Positions 31,440-43,100 of a stretch of 64,000 nt of DNA are shown here, piece by piece; the first letter of the stretch is position 1, and each line of letters opens with the position of its first letter. The notes under the pieces were generated by a model, which made no database searches, was not told the origin of the DNA, and was given only the letters and a program-made list of their open reading frames with translations. The position numbers and the translations under genes were made by a program. This DNA comes from Armigeres subalbatus (lineage: Eukaryota > Arthropoda > Insecta > Diptera > Culicidae), in the NCBI RefSeq assembly GCF_024139115.2, contig NC_085141.1, forward strand, positions 217,471,783-217,535,782. Direction: 5' to 3'.

Positions 31440-32386
31440 TCTAAGGGAACATTATTTATTTATTATCAGACTAAGGCCGGAGTGGCCTGTGCTGCACACA
31501 AAAGTCTTCTCCATTCAGCTCGGTCCATGGCTGCACTTCGCCAACCACGCAGTCTGCGGAGGGTCCGTAAACCTTCCTCCACCTGATCGATCCACCTTGC
31601 CCGCTGTGCACCTCGCCTTCTTGTTCCCGTCGAATCGATGTCGAGAAACATTTTCACCGGATTACTATGCGACATTCTGGCTACGTGCCCGGCCCACCGC
31701 AGTCTTTCGATTTTCACGGTGTGAACGATGGATTGTTCTCCCAACAGCTAATGCAACTCGTGGTTCATTCGCTTCCTCCACGTACTGTCCGCCATCTGCA
31801 CCCCACCATAGATGGTACGCAACACTTTCCTTTCGAAAACTCCCAGTGCGCGTTGGCCTTCCACGAGCATCGTCCAGGTCTCGTGTCCGTAGAGAACTAC
31901 CGGTCTTATAAGCGTTTTGTAGATAGTCAGTTTGGTACGGCGGCGAACTCTATTCGATCGTAGCGTCTTACGGAGTCCAAAGTACGTACGATTTCCAGCC
32001 ACTATGCGCCTCCGAATTTCTCTGCTGGTATAGTTATCGGCGGTCACCAGTGAGCCCAAGTACACGAATTCTTCAACCACCTCGATTTCGTCACCACCGA
32101 TAGAAACTTGTGGTGGGTGGCTTACATTGACCTCTCTTGAGCCTCTTCCTATCATGTACTTCGTCTTCGACGTGTTTATGACTAGTCCAATCCGTTTAGC
32201 TTCGCTTTTCAGTCTGATGTAGGCTTCCTCCATCCTCTCAAAGTTAGGGACTCGAGAATGAAACTCGAACTACGCATATCACCCGATCCATCGTCGCCTT
32301 GATCAACCGTATCAGTTTATCCGGAAATCCGTTTTCGTGCATTAGCTGCCATAGCTGGTCCAGGAAACATGCGTCTAAGGGAACAT
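31440..32386 (-). mobile_element. 5'-truncated RTE-type LINE with 13-bp target duplication
   Basis: TCTAAGGGAACAT flanks it at 31440-31452 and 32374-32386; the body is 31453-32373 (921 bp). The minus-strand reading begins inside RT (DQLWQLMHENGFPDKLIRLI). It then jumps over the palm and YADD motif to EEAYIRLKSEAKRIGLVINT, and continues EFVYLGSLVTADN and ERKVLRTIYGG. After a short break (31744) it ends VKIERLRWAGHVARMSHSNP, CRAAQ-like text and an (AATA)n tail. WAGHVARM and the YLGS block are typical of RTE-group RTs. The internal RT deletion means it could not have moved itself. The perfect duplication shows a recent insertion. Confidence 0.9.
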
Positions 32387-33857
32387 GCGGGACTGTTAAA
32401 AATGAAAGTGAGCTGCAGCTAAGCACAAAGTGCTTTCCAACATATCAGAAACATTGTGGCAACTGTAGTTTGCCGAAATGCTACATATTTGTTTTGCTTC
32501 TGATACGCCACATATTGAACCCAATCATTCAAGAAGTCATTTGAGAGGCAGATTGCGATATCAGTGGAACGGAAATGAAACATTGTGTGTTTCTGAAACT
32601 GGAAAGTGGCTTTGATGAGATGTATTTCCAGAATCATAAATGCAATTTCTTAGGAATCATCAGCTGTTTGAAAGATTTTGCACGTGCTGCTTGGGTCGGA
32701 TTAACGGAATTGGTCCCCAAGGAATTCTTGTAATAGCTAGTGGAGGACTGGTTTTGCCTTCTCGAACACTAAGTGTACGTAAAATCGTAAATGCAAATGA
32801 AAATCGGCAACGAGTGCTCCAAATATTGTCCCAAAAAGTTTTAGTTTATCGTGTCGCTATACTAATAAAAATGTGAATTTAATATGAATGCTAAAATAGT
32901 GTGATTGTTATCATTTTATCTAATGTTCGAAAATAGGCAAGTCCATTCAGAAATTATTGTTCACGCAAGTTTATTTCGTTTATCAGTTGAAATGTAGGAA
33001 TGTAACTAAAATATGCTTAATGGACTTGTTTAAAGAATCAGTGATGAATGTCTCTCTACAAAAGGATGCATTATCGCTGAATATTGATTAAATTGCGTGA
33101 TGAGCCAATGTTACATCATAGGCTAAAATTACATCCCGAGACCGCAAATAGCATAGGTGTTGCTTTGAAACTGTTAAAGTAGGCATACCGCCATCGGGGG
33201 TGACAATGAGTCTGGGAGGTGAGAACGGGCCTTCGCTCTCACCGGCAGTCTGGAGGTCATAAAGCAAAATCGTTCAAAAAGGTCTCTTATATTTAAGTCT
33301 TCTTGCCCTCAGATACATTAAATCTATTCTTCAAGCATTCTAAGCAGCTGAAACAGTGACCCATTCTCACCCCCATTTGACCCATTATTATCCCCGACGA
33401 CGGTACTATGTCATTACAGACAAACAAATTAAAATCATTTCAGCAAGAAATAAATCTCGACCAACATTCAAAAGCAATAAAGGTGACGAGCGTTTTTCAT
33501 TCGACTTGAGTCGTTCTCGAGTGTGATACCGAGTTGGTATCAATAATGTCAAAACATCTCGAGATTATTGTACCTCCTGGAACATACTCAAATGATAACT
33601 AATTTCGTTCGAATCGAAATGTAGAATGCCTCCAGGTTTGACTCATTCGAATTTACATTCCACCGATTGAAATGACTTTGCTTTGCCGAATTCAGCACAA
33701 GCCATTCCAATCCTAACTGATCCGGGGAAAGCTTATCCCAGCTATGCGATTTCCCCATATTTCCGAACTAAGCAGAGTTATTTATGAGCGCCGTAGCAAT
33801 CCCCCAATTTAGGTGGAAGGTGCATTCCTCGACAAGGTATCCTGAGCATGCAAGATA
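32387..33857. other. Spacer, no supported gene
   Basis: Short frames only (largest 81 codons). The 33180-33260 part (GGGAGGTGAGAACGGGCC, CTCTCACCGGCAG) and the 33480-33600 part (CTTGAGTCGTTCTCGAG) contain small dyads. Nothing can be named. Confidence 0.4.
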
Positions 33858-34073
33858 TTAAAATTTCGTTCGCAAACAATTATCACGTAATATAACTTGT
33901 TCTACACTGCAGCCGGGACCGGCAATAAAGTTCAGCTCTTGGGAGCTGACTGCAACCCGTTTGCCGCACAGAAGGCATAAAGCACACAGATCCTTCGGAT
34001 AGCCAACAATGTCGTCCTCTTGGAGAGTGATGATGCCAAAGTCGATTCCCTCCGGATGAAAACCGGCAAACAT
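33858..34073 (-). CDS. Possible small Cys-containing coding exon (unrecognised)
   Basis: ATG at 34073 opens a 71-codon minus frame: an acidic stretch (TLQEDDIVGYPKDL), a CALCLLCG cluster, then SQELNFIAGPGCSVEQVIL. The local DNA is less AT-rich than its surroundings, and the frame reads more like protein than the other two. I recognise no family. It may be an exon or a chance frame. Confidence 0.2.
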   Translation of the reverse strand: MFAGFHPEGIDFGIITLQEDDIVGYPKDLCALCLLCGKRVAVSSQELNFIAGPGCSVEQVILRDNCLRTKF

Positions 34074-35657
34074 CGAGTGGCAATTTTAGCTGCAGATGGC
34101 AAGTGAAGAAAATCTGCTGGGAGCCTGAAAGACACGAATGACCGCATCATCATCAGCAGGAGTGTTTCTGTAGCAGGAGTGGTTCATGGGCGAACAGTTT
34201 ATCCAGCCGGTGACATTTTGATACCACTTTTGGCAATATATGCTCTGGCTGTTTTGGCACAGATAAAAGAGTTAAATCTGCTGCTAACCTAAATGCAGGT
34301 GCTGCACACCGAGCCCCTGCAATGAAAAGGTAAATGCAATTCTGGTCTGAATCATGGCACTGATGGTTACCTAGAGAGAAGAGGATGTCTTTTGTGTTGA
34401 CGAATTCGGATTGGTTGGTATTAAGGCCTTTGCTTTCGCATCGTTCTAAATGGATCTGATGGCTCCAGGTACGTAACGAATGTTTGCTCGGGGAACTATC
34501 AGTACAACACCGTTGTTGGACGTTGTAAATCTTGTTGTGGTTGACAGATCAAACCTTCCTGGGACTGCACGGTTATTTTTGGCATTCCGTTGAAGGCACT
34601 TAATTATGCTCGAGAGGGAAAGAAAGGCACAGACATGGATCTCGCCGAAACGGTAAACAACAATGCAAAGCAGCTTACAGTGGCCCGGCGTACGCGAACT
34701 CATCAACTATTCATACAAAGCTCTCGTGCCTTGTTAGTGAGCTCGTTTAACTCTTTTCCAGCCGTGAGTAACGAGAGACGTGAACAAACGTATGCAGAAG
34801 TAGCAACATGTATGGCTGATTTTTTTTTTCGTGGAATCAGTTCAGCATTCGTTACTCCCATGGCACAGGCATGAGCTTCGTCGCAACCAACGTTTCATTC
34901 TGTAGAGAAAGCTTGAAACTTTGAATAACTAAGCAGTAGAACCGTGGATTGGATGGAATTTGTTAGCCGGATACTTTGGCGTAATTTAATTCTAAATTAA
35001 CATCTTGAAAAATGTATTAATTTAGTTGAGATTTGCTCAAAGCTGATGGAATAAATTTTAAGGCAGGCTATAAGTTTGGTGAGTAATTGATTTTCTAAAC
35101 ATGTAAATGTTTTGCGATCGAATTTCAAACATTAGGAATTTGTGTTTCTGATTTTGTATTCTTAGTAAAATTTTGTGTTACTAAGGGATTTACAAATACG
35201 CTAGATGAGGCTTAAATCTTTGCGAGTTTTTAAACTTTCAAGCCTATCATTCAACGTCGCTTAAGAGCATATGACTCGAGATAAAAGGGATAAACACGTA
35301 TGACAGAATTTTTAGATAATACATGGCTTCTCCGTTTACATGAAATCAATCATGATACGTGAACGTGATACAGGGTTGACGATGGGAGCATCAGGAGTTT
35401 TTAATTCTAAAAGAACATAAAAGCCTTTTGCTTTAGAGACCCAACATATTCGTAAATACTAATGCAATTCAACATACCTTCTGAAATCGAACATATTTTC
35501 ATTTTATTCTTGTTTTCGAACCCACATATCATCGGTGTACAGCCCACTTCAACATACTGCATCAAGCAATGCCCCAATACTTAATCACAAAAGGAAACGA
35601 ATAAGTCATCACGGAAAATGTTCACGACTGGAATAAGCTCTTATTTTCGTGTGATTT
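34074..35657. other. Spacer, no supported gene
   Basis: Opposing frames at 34446-34706 (minus) and 34590-34874 (plus) overlap, and neither has a recognisable domain. 34880-35650 is AT-rich without signal. Confidence 0.4.
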
Positions 35658-36330
35658 ATGGCCCTACGTATTGTGTCGCAGGCACTAAGAAGGAAAAATC
35701 GCAAACCGTTACCCGACCTCACCATCCGCCACCAATCCGCAAGGGCAAGGACTAAAGTGGCTGTGAGATCGAAAAAGGGAGGTGTAGATCATCCAACCCA
35801 TACCAAATGTGAAACCATTTTTTTATCCCACCTACCAACACACTGCCACTCCCATCCTTTCCAGATGAAACGATTGAACCGCGCCGAAAACGATGAATGG
35901 TGCCTCTTTTGCGCCAGTAGTGCCTGCATGGCGCCTCCTGATGAGTTATAACCGACCGAACGAACGACCGGAGCATTTGGAAACTATTATCGGTGTAACC
36001 TTCTAACCTTGCAGGCAGCAGCGGTAGTGGGTACTGGGAAGTTTATCCACCCACGACCCGACCCGTTGTTGTTGCTTTTGTACGTTGAGTGAAAACGAGC
36101 TGGAAATCGCGCGGAATCACTTTCCGCACGATAAACAAAGTTACGGCATATTGGAGCAGAACATTTCCTAGTTTTGTTATTTTGGTAGGCAGCTGAAATA
36201 ATCGACTAAAGGCTTTCGCGGGTGGAGATGAAGAACATTTCAAAAACACATCTTGATTTAGGATATTTTTTTTGCTAGGAAAACTTTTTAAAACATTCAA
36301 ACAAACATATAACAAAATTATGTTCATCTA
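35658..36330. other. Mixed-composition stretch with unassigned frames
   Basis: A plus frame of 97 codons (35658-35951) ends CLFCASSACMAPPDEL. A TTTCCAG acceptor-like site precedes ATGAAACGATTGAACCG at about 35865, so a short terminal exon is conceivable. A minus frame (36043-36327) also opens with ATG. Neither is recognised. Confidence 0.2.
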
Positions 36331-36499
36331 ATGTTTATATTCCAGAAAGTATCATTTAATTAGTGTCGCCCGTTACCTGGGTATAGATATATTAGCATAG
36401 TGCGTAACGGTGTCAATTATCAGGAGGGCAAATCCTCGCATCACAAGTTAGTTACGAAGATGGAAAGATCTTTTTAAGCATGCGAAATTTCACTTTCAG

Positions 36500-36795
36500 C
36501 GTTCCTTGACATTGAACGAGCATTCGAGATAACACATTTTACAGTTCACTGAAGAATGCTTTGTTGAAACGAGGTTTCGAAGTATGCATTATTGACTGGA
36601 TTGGCGAAATGTTATCAAAAAGAGAAATATCAGCTAACCTTGGAAGCTCATCACTTTGGATTACTATTTGGACCTCTTGCTGACTTAATGTAAGAGCAGT
36701 AAAAGGGTGTCCTCAATAAGGCAACAGCTGGCAGCTCAAGACTTTGAAATAATTGGCTTCGCGAATGATATAGTTATATTGATAAGAGAGAAAAA
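36500..36795 (+). mobile_element. R1-clade LINE RT scrap
   Basis: Pieces in several plus frames read in the right RT order: FLDIERAFE (Asp of motif A), LLKRGFEVCIIDWIGEMLSK with REISANLG, GCPQ, then IIGFANDIVILI. In the last, the usual FADD is FAND. Word order and the GFExxIIDWI block suit R1-type elements. Many stops; it is dead. It directly precedes the I-type LINE. Confidence 0.7.
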
Positions 36796-37163
36796 ATCCC
36801 TGGAAATAAGTCCCTTTGACCGGGGACACCAACCCGGGTTATAAGTCCCAACAGATCCAGCGTCCTAGGTTCCTCGGGCACTCCTACCCCCGAGTGATAA
36901 GTCCTACCACTGTCAGCATGTCACCAAATCCAATCCAGCTCTTTACGCCAGCCCTGTCTACGGGTCTAGAGATCATCCAGGCTCGTCCATTCAAGACACA
37001 CCTGTTTACAACAGTAACCCTTCCGGATACCTCCGAGGATATCTGCTCCGACTCCCAAAGCAGTCTCTTCCTTTCTGATCAGCGCAACACAACTGATACA
37101 ATGTGTATGACAAGGTCGGACCCTTGTGGTGCTGTCGTACTCGAAGCTTTTGAGGAGGCAGAT

Positions 37164-40100
37164 CTAGTTCCCCTAAACCAGCGGTTCTCAACCTGGGGTA
37201 CATGTACCCCCGGGGGTACCTTCGCTGGCTCCAGGGGGTACCGCGGACAAAAATGCGTAATGGCGGATGTATGACAGTTTCAGTAAATATCATTGATAAT
37301 ATTTTAGTAATTTTAATTCTAAAACTTTGTAAGGTACATGTCGATAAGTAAATCAAGGATTTTTGAATCCCGCCTACCCCATGTATGAGAAAGGCTGTGG
37401 GACACGGACAAAAGATCATAAGGACAAAACGTCGAATAAATAAATTTTCAAAATCTTCAATGCAATCTAACAGATTGAAATAAAATGTTAAATAATATTA
37501 TATTATATATAATAATATGTTTCTGAATTAAAATCTACAATCTTCGTTGCAAGATGCTTGGAAGCCTCCTTCTAAGTGTCTCAGAAGCATCCTTCCAAGT
37601 GTCTCAGATGCCTCCTTCAAAGTGTCTCAGAAGTCTCCTTCCAAGTGACACAGAAGCCTCCTTCCAAGTGACTAGGAGGCCACCTTCAAAGTGTCTTAGA
37701 AGCCTCCTTCAAAGTGTCTTAGAAACCTCCTTCCAAGTGTCTTAGCAGCCTCCTTACAAGCAGCTCGAAAGCCTTCTTTCAAGATGCTCGGAAGCCTCCT
37801 TTCAAGAGGCTCGGAAGCTTCCTTTCAAGAGGCTCGGAAGCCTCCTTTCAAGAGGCTCAGGCTTCCTTTCAAGAGGCTCAGAAGCCTCCTTTCAAGAGGC
37901 TCAGAGCCTCCTTTCAAGAGGCTCAGAGCCTCCTTTCAAGAGGCTCAGGCCTCCTTTCAAGAGGCTCAGAAGCCTCCTTTCAAGAGGCTCAGAGCCTCCT
38001 TTCAAGAGGCTCAGGAAGCCTCCTTCAATACGCTCAGAAGCCTCCTTTCAATACGCTCAGGCCTCCTTTCAAGAGGCTTTGAAGCCTCCTTTCAAGAGGC
38101 TCAGGCCTCCTTTCAAGAGGCTCAGGCCTCCTTTCAAGAGGCTCAGGCCTCCTTTCAAGAGGCTCAGAAGCCTCCTTTCAAGAGGCTCAGGCCTCCTTTC
38201 AAGAGGCTCAGGCCTCCTTTCAAGAGGCTCAGAAGCCTCCTTTCAAGAGGCTCAGGCCTCCTTTCAAGAGGCTCAGAGCCTCCTTTCAAGAGGCTCAGAG
38301 CCTCCTTTCAAGAGGCTCAGGCCTCCTTTCAAGAGGCTCAGAGCCTCCTTTCAAGAGGCTCAGAAGCCTCCTTTCAAGAGGCTCAGAAGCCTCCTTTCAA
38401 GAGGCTCAGAAGCCTCCTTTCAAGAGGCTCAGGAAGCCTCCTTTCAAGAGGCTCAGCCCTCCTTTCAAGAGGCTCAGAGCCTCCTTTCAAGAGGCTCAGA
38501 AGCCTCCTTTCAAGAGGCTCAGAGCCTCCTTTCAAGAGGCTCAGGCCTCCTTTCAAGAGGCTCAGAAGCCTTCTTTCAAGAGGCTCAGAAGCCTCCTTTC
38601 AAGAGGCTCAGAAGCCTCCTTTCAAGAGGCTCAGGCCTCCTTTCAAGAGGCTCAGAGCCTCCTTTCAAGAGGCTCAGAAGCCTCCTTTCAAGAGGCTCAG
38701 AGCCTCCTTTCAAGAGGCTCAGAAGCCTCCTTTCAAGAGGCTCAGAAGCCTCCTTTCAAGAGGCTCAGGCCTCCTTTCAAGAGGCTCAGAAGCCTCCTTT
38801 CAAGAGGCTCAGAAGCCTCCTTTCAAGAGGCTCAGAAGCCTCCTTTCAAGAGGCTCAGAAGCCTCCTTTCAAGAGGCTCAGAAGCCTCCTTTCAAGAGGC
38901 TCAGAGCCTCCTTTCAAGAGGCTCAGAAGCCTCCTTTCAAGAGGCTCAAGCCTCCTTTCAAGAGGCTCAGGAAGCCTCCTTTCAAGAGGCTCTGAAGCCT
39001 CCTTTCAAGAGGCTCTGAAGCCTCCTTTTAAGAGGGTCGAAAACCTACTTTCAAAAGGCTCAGAAGCCTACTTTCATGAGGCTTTGAAGCCTCCTTTCTA
39101 GAGGCTCAGAAGCCTCCTTTCAAGAGGCTCAGGCCTCCTTTCAAGAGGCTCAGGAAGCCTCCTTTCAAGAGGCTCAGGCCTCCTTTCAAGAGGCTCAGAA
39201 GCCTCCTTTCAAGAGGCTCAGAAGCCTCCTTTCAAGAGGCTCCAGAGCCTCCTTTCAAGAGGCTCAGGAAGCCTCCTTTCAAGAGGCTCAGAAGCCTCCT
39301 TTCAAGAGGCTCAGAAGCCTCCTTTCAAGAGGCTCCAGAGCCTCCTTTCAAGAGGCTCAGAAGCCTCCTTTCAAGAGGCTCAGGAAGCCTCCTTTCAAGA
39401 GGCTCAGAAGCCTCCTTTCAAGAGGCTCAAGCCTCCCTTTCAAGAGGCTCAGAAGCCTCCTTTCAAGAGGCTCAGAAGCCTCCTTTCAAGAGGCTCAGAA
39501 GCCTCCTTTCAAGAGGCTCAGGAAGCCTCCTTTCAAGAGGCTCAGAAGCCTCCTTTCAAGAGGCTCAGAAGCCTCCTTTCAAGAGGCTCAGGAAGCCTCC
39601 TTTCAAGAGGCTCAGAGCCTCCTTTCAAGAGGCTCAAGCCTCCTTTCAAGAGAGCTCAGGAAGCCTCCTTTCAAGAGAGCTCAGAAGCCTCCTTTCCAAG
39701 AGCTCAGGAAGCCTCCTTTCAAGAAGGCTCAGAGCCTCCTTTCAAGAGAGGCTCAAGCCTCCTTTCAAGAGGCTCAGAGCCTCCTTTCAAGAGGCTCAGA
39801 GCCTCCTTTCAAGAGAGGCTCAGAGCCTCCTTTCCAAGAGGCTCAGGAAGCCTCCTTTCAAGAGGCTCACAGCCTCCTTTCAAGAGGCTCAGAAGCCTCC
39901 TTTCAAGAGGCCTCAGAAGCCTCCTTTCAAGAGCTCAGGAAGCCTCCTTTCAAGAGGCTCAGAAGCCTCCTTTCCAAGAGAGGCTCAGAGCCTCCTTTCA
40001 AGAGGCTCAGAAGCCTCCTTTCAAGAGGCTCAGAAGCCTCCTTTCAAGAGGCTCAGAAGCCTCCCTTTCAAGAGGCTCAGAGCCTCCTTTCAAGAGGCTC

Positions 40101-43100
40101 AGAAGCCTCCTTTCAAGAGGCTCAGAAGCCTCCTTTCAAGAGCTCAGAAGCCTCCTTTCAAGAGGCTCCAGCCTCCTTTCAAGAGGCTCCAGAAGCCTCC
40201 TTTCAAGAGGCTCAGAAGCCTCCTTTCAAGAGGCTCAGAAGCCTCCTTTCCAAGAGGCTCAGAAGCCTCCTTTCAAGAGGCTCAGAGCCTCCTTTCAAGA
40301 GGCTCGGAAGCCTCCTTTCAAGAGGCCTCAGAAGCCTCCTTTCAAGAGGCTCAGAGCCTCCTTTCAAGAGGCTCAGAAGCCTCCTTTCAAGAGGCTCAGG
40401 CCTCCTTTCAAGAGGCTCAGAAGCCTCCTTTCAAGAGGCTCAAGCCTCCCTTTCAAGAGGCTCAAGCCTCCTTTCAAGAGGCCCAGAAGCCTCCTTTCAA
40501 GAGGCTCAGAAGCCTCCTTTCAGAGGCTCAGGAAGCCTCCTTTCAAGAGGGCTCAGAAGCCTCCTTTCAAGAGGCTCAGGCCTCCTTTCAAGAGGCTCAG
40601 GCCTCCTTTCAAGAGGCTCAGAAGCCTCCTTTCAAGAGGCTCAGGCCTCCTTTCAAGAGGCTCAGAAGCCTCCTTTCAAGAGGCTCAGGAAGCCTCCTTT
40701 CAAGAGGCTCAGAAGCCTCCTTTCAAGAGGCTCAGAGCCTCCTTTCAAGAGGCTCAGAAGCCTCCTTTCAAGAGGCTCAAGCCTCCTTTCAAGAGGCTCA
40801 AGCCTCCTTTCAAGAGCTCAGGAAGCCTCCTTTCAAGAGCTCAGAAGCCTCCCTTTCAAGAGGCTCAGGAAGCCTCCTTTCAGAGGCTCAGAAGCCTCCT
40901 TTCAAGAGGCTCAGGCCTCCTTTCAAGAGGCTCAGGCCTCCTTTCAAGAGGCTCAGAGCCTCCTTTCAAGAGGCTCAGGCCTCCTTTCTCAAGAGGGCTC
41001 AGAGCCTCCTTTCAAGAGGCTCAGAAGCCTCCTTTCAAGAGGCTCAGAAGCCTCCTTTCAAGAGGCTCAGAAGCCTCCTTTCAAAGAGGCTCAGGCCTCC
41101 TTTCAAGAGGCTCAGAGCCTCCTTTCAAGAGGCTCAGAAGCCTCCTTTCAAGAAGGCTCAGGAAGCCTCCTTTCAAGAGGCCCAGCCTCCTTTCAAGAGG
41201 CCTGGAAGCCTCCTTCAAGAGGCTCAGAAGCCTCCTTTCAAGAGGCTCAGAGCCTCCTTTCAAGAGGCTCAGAAGCCTCCTTTCAAGAGGCTCAGGCCTC
41301 CTTTCAAGAGGCTCAGGAAGCCTCCTTTCAAGAGGCTCAGAAGCCTCCTTTCAAGAGGCTCAGAGCCTCCTTTCAAGAGGCTCAGAAGCCTCCTTTCAAG
41401 AGGCCTCAAGCCTCCTTTCAAGAGGCTCAAGCCTCCTTTCAAGAGGCTCAGAAGCCTCCTTTCAAGAGGCTCAGAAGCCTCCTTTCAAGAGGCTCAGAGC
41501 CCTCCTTTCAAGAGGCTCAGAAGCCTCCCTTTCAAGAGGCTCAGCCTCCTCCTTTCAAGAGGCTCAGGCCTCCTTTCAAGAGGCTCAGGAAGCCTCCTTT
41601 CAAGAGGCTCAGAAGCCTCCTTTCAAGAGCTCAGAGCCTCCTTTCAAGAGGCTCAGGCCTCCTTTCAAGAGGCTCCAGCCTCCTTTCAAGAGGCTCAGAA
41701 GCCTCCTTTCAAGAGGCTCAGAAGCCTCCCTTTCAAGAGGCTCAGAGCCTCCTTTCAAGAGGCTCAGAGGCCTCCTTTCAAGAGGCTCAGAAGCCTCCCT
41801 TTCAAGAGGCTCAGAAGCCTCCTTTCAAGAGGCTCAAGCCTCCTTTCAGAGGCTCAGAAGCCTCCTTTCAAGAGGCTCAGAAGCCTCCTTTCAAGAGGCT
41901 CAGAAGCCTCCTTTCAAGAGGCTCAAGCCTCCTTTCAAGAGGCTCCAGCCTCCTTTCAAGAGGCTCAGCCTCCTTTCAAGAGCTCTGGAAGCCTCCTTTC
42001 AAGAGGCTCAAGCCTCCTTTCAAGAGGCCTGGAAGCCTCCTTTCAAGAGGCTCAGAGCCTCCTTTCAAGAGGCTCAGGAAGCCTCCTTTCAAGAGGCTCA
42101 GGAAGCCTCCTTTCAAGAGGCCTCGGAAGCCTCCTTTCAAGAGGCTCAGAAGCCTCCTTTCAAGAGGCTCAGGCCTCCTTTCAAGAGGCTCAGAGCCTCC
42201 CTTTCAAGAGGCTCAGGAAGCCTCCTTTCAAGAGCTCAGAAGCCTCCTTTCAAGAGGCTCAAGCCTCCTTTCAAGAGCTCAGAAGCCTCCTTTCAAGAGG
42301 CTCAGAGCCTCCTTTCAAGAGGCTCAAGCCTCCTTTCAAGAGGCTCAGAGCCTCCTTTCAAGAGGCTCAGAAGCCTCCTTTCAAGAGGCTCAGGAAGCCT
42401 CCTTTCAAGAGGCTCCAGAGCCTCCTTTCAAGAGGCTCAGAAGCCTCCTTTCAAGAGGCTCAGAGCCTCCTGTCAAGAGGCTCAGAAGCCTCCTGTCAAG
42501 AGGCTCAGAAGCCTCCTGTCAAGAAAGCTCAGAAGCCTCCTTTCAAGAGGCTCAAGCCTCCTTTCAAGAGCTCTGAAGCCTCCTTTCAAGAGGCTCAGAA
42601 GCCTCCTTTCAAGAGGCTCCCAGCCTCCTTTCAAGAGGCTCAGAGCCTCCTTTCAAGAGAGGCTCAGAAGCCTCCTTTCAAGAGGCTCAGAAGCCTCCCC
42701 TTTCAAGAGGCTCAGAAGCCTCCTTTCAAGAGGCTCAGAAGCCTCCTTTCAAGAGGCTCAGGCCTCCTTTCAAGAGGCTCAGAAGCCTCCTTTCAAGAGG
42801 CCTCAGAAGCCTCCTTTCAAGAGGCCTCAGAGCCTCCTTTCAAGAGGCTCAGGAAGCCTCCTTTCAAGAGGCTCAGAAGCCTCCTTTCAAGAGGCCTCAG
42901 CCTCCTTTCAAGAGGCTCAAGCCTCCTTTCAAGAGGCTCAGAAGCCTCCTTTCAAGAGGCTCAGAAGCCTCCTTTCAAGAGGCTCAGAAGCCTCCTTTCA
43001 AGAGGCTCAGAGCCTCCTTTCAAGAGGCTCAGAAGCCTCCTTTCAAGAGGCTCAGAAGCCTCCTTTCAAGAGGCTCAGAAGCCTCCTTTCAAGAGGCTCA

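Noticed and set aside
36816..37274. 152-codon plus frame as a host protein
   Set aside because: Its last third runs into the inserted element's terminal repeat, and the earlier part continues as LINE text after the insertion.
37784..39101. Long K/R/S-rich repeat proteins (403 and 340 codons)
   Set aside because: The frames follow from a 23-bp unit without stops; no composition change, start context or end separates them from the satellite.
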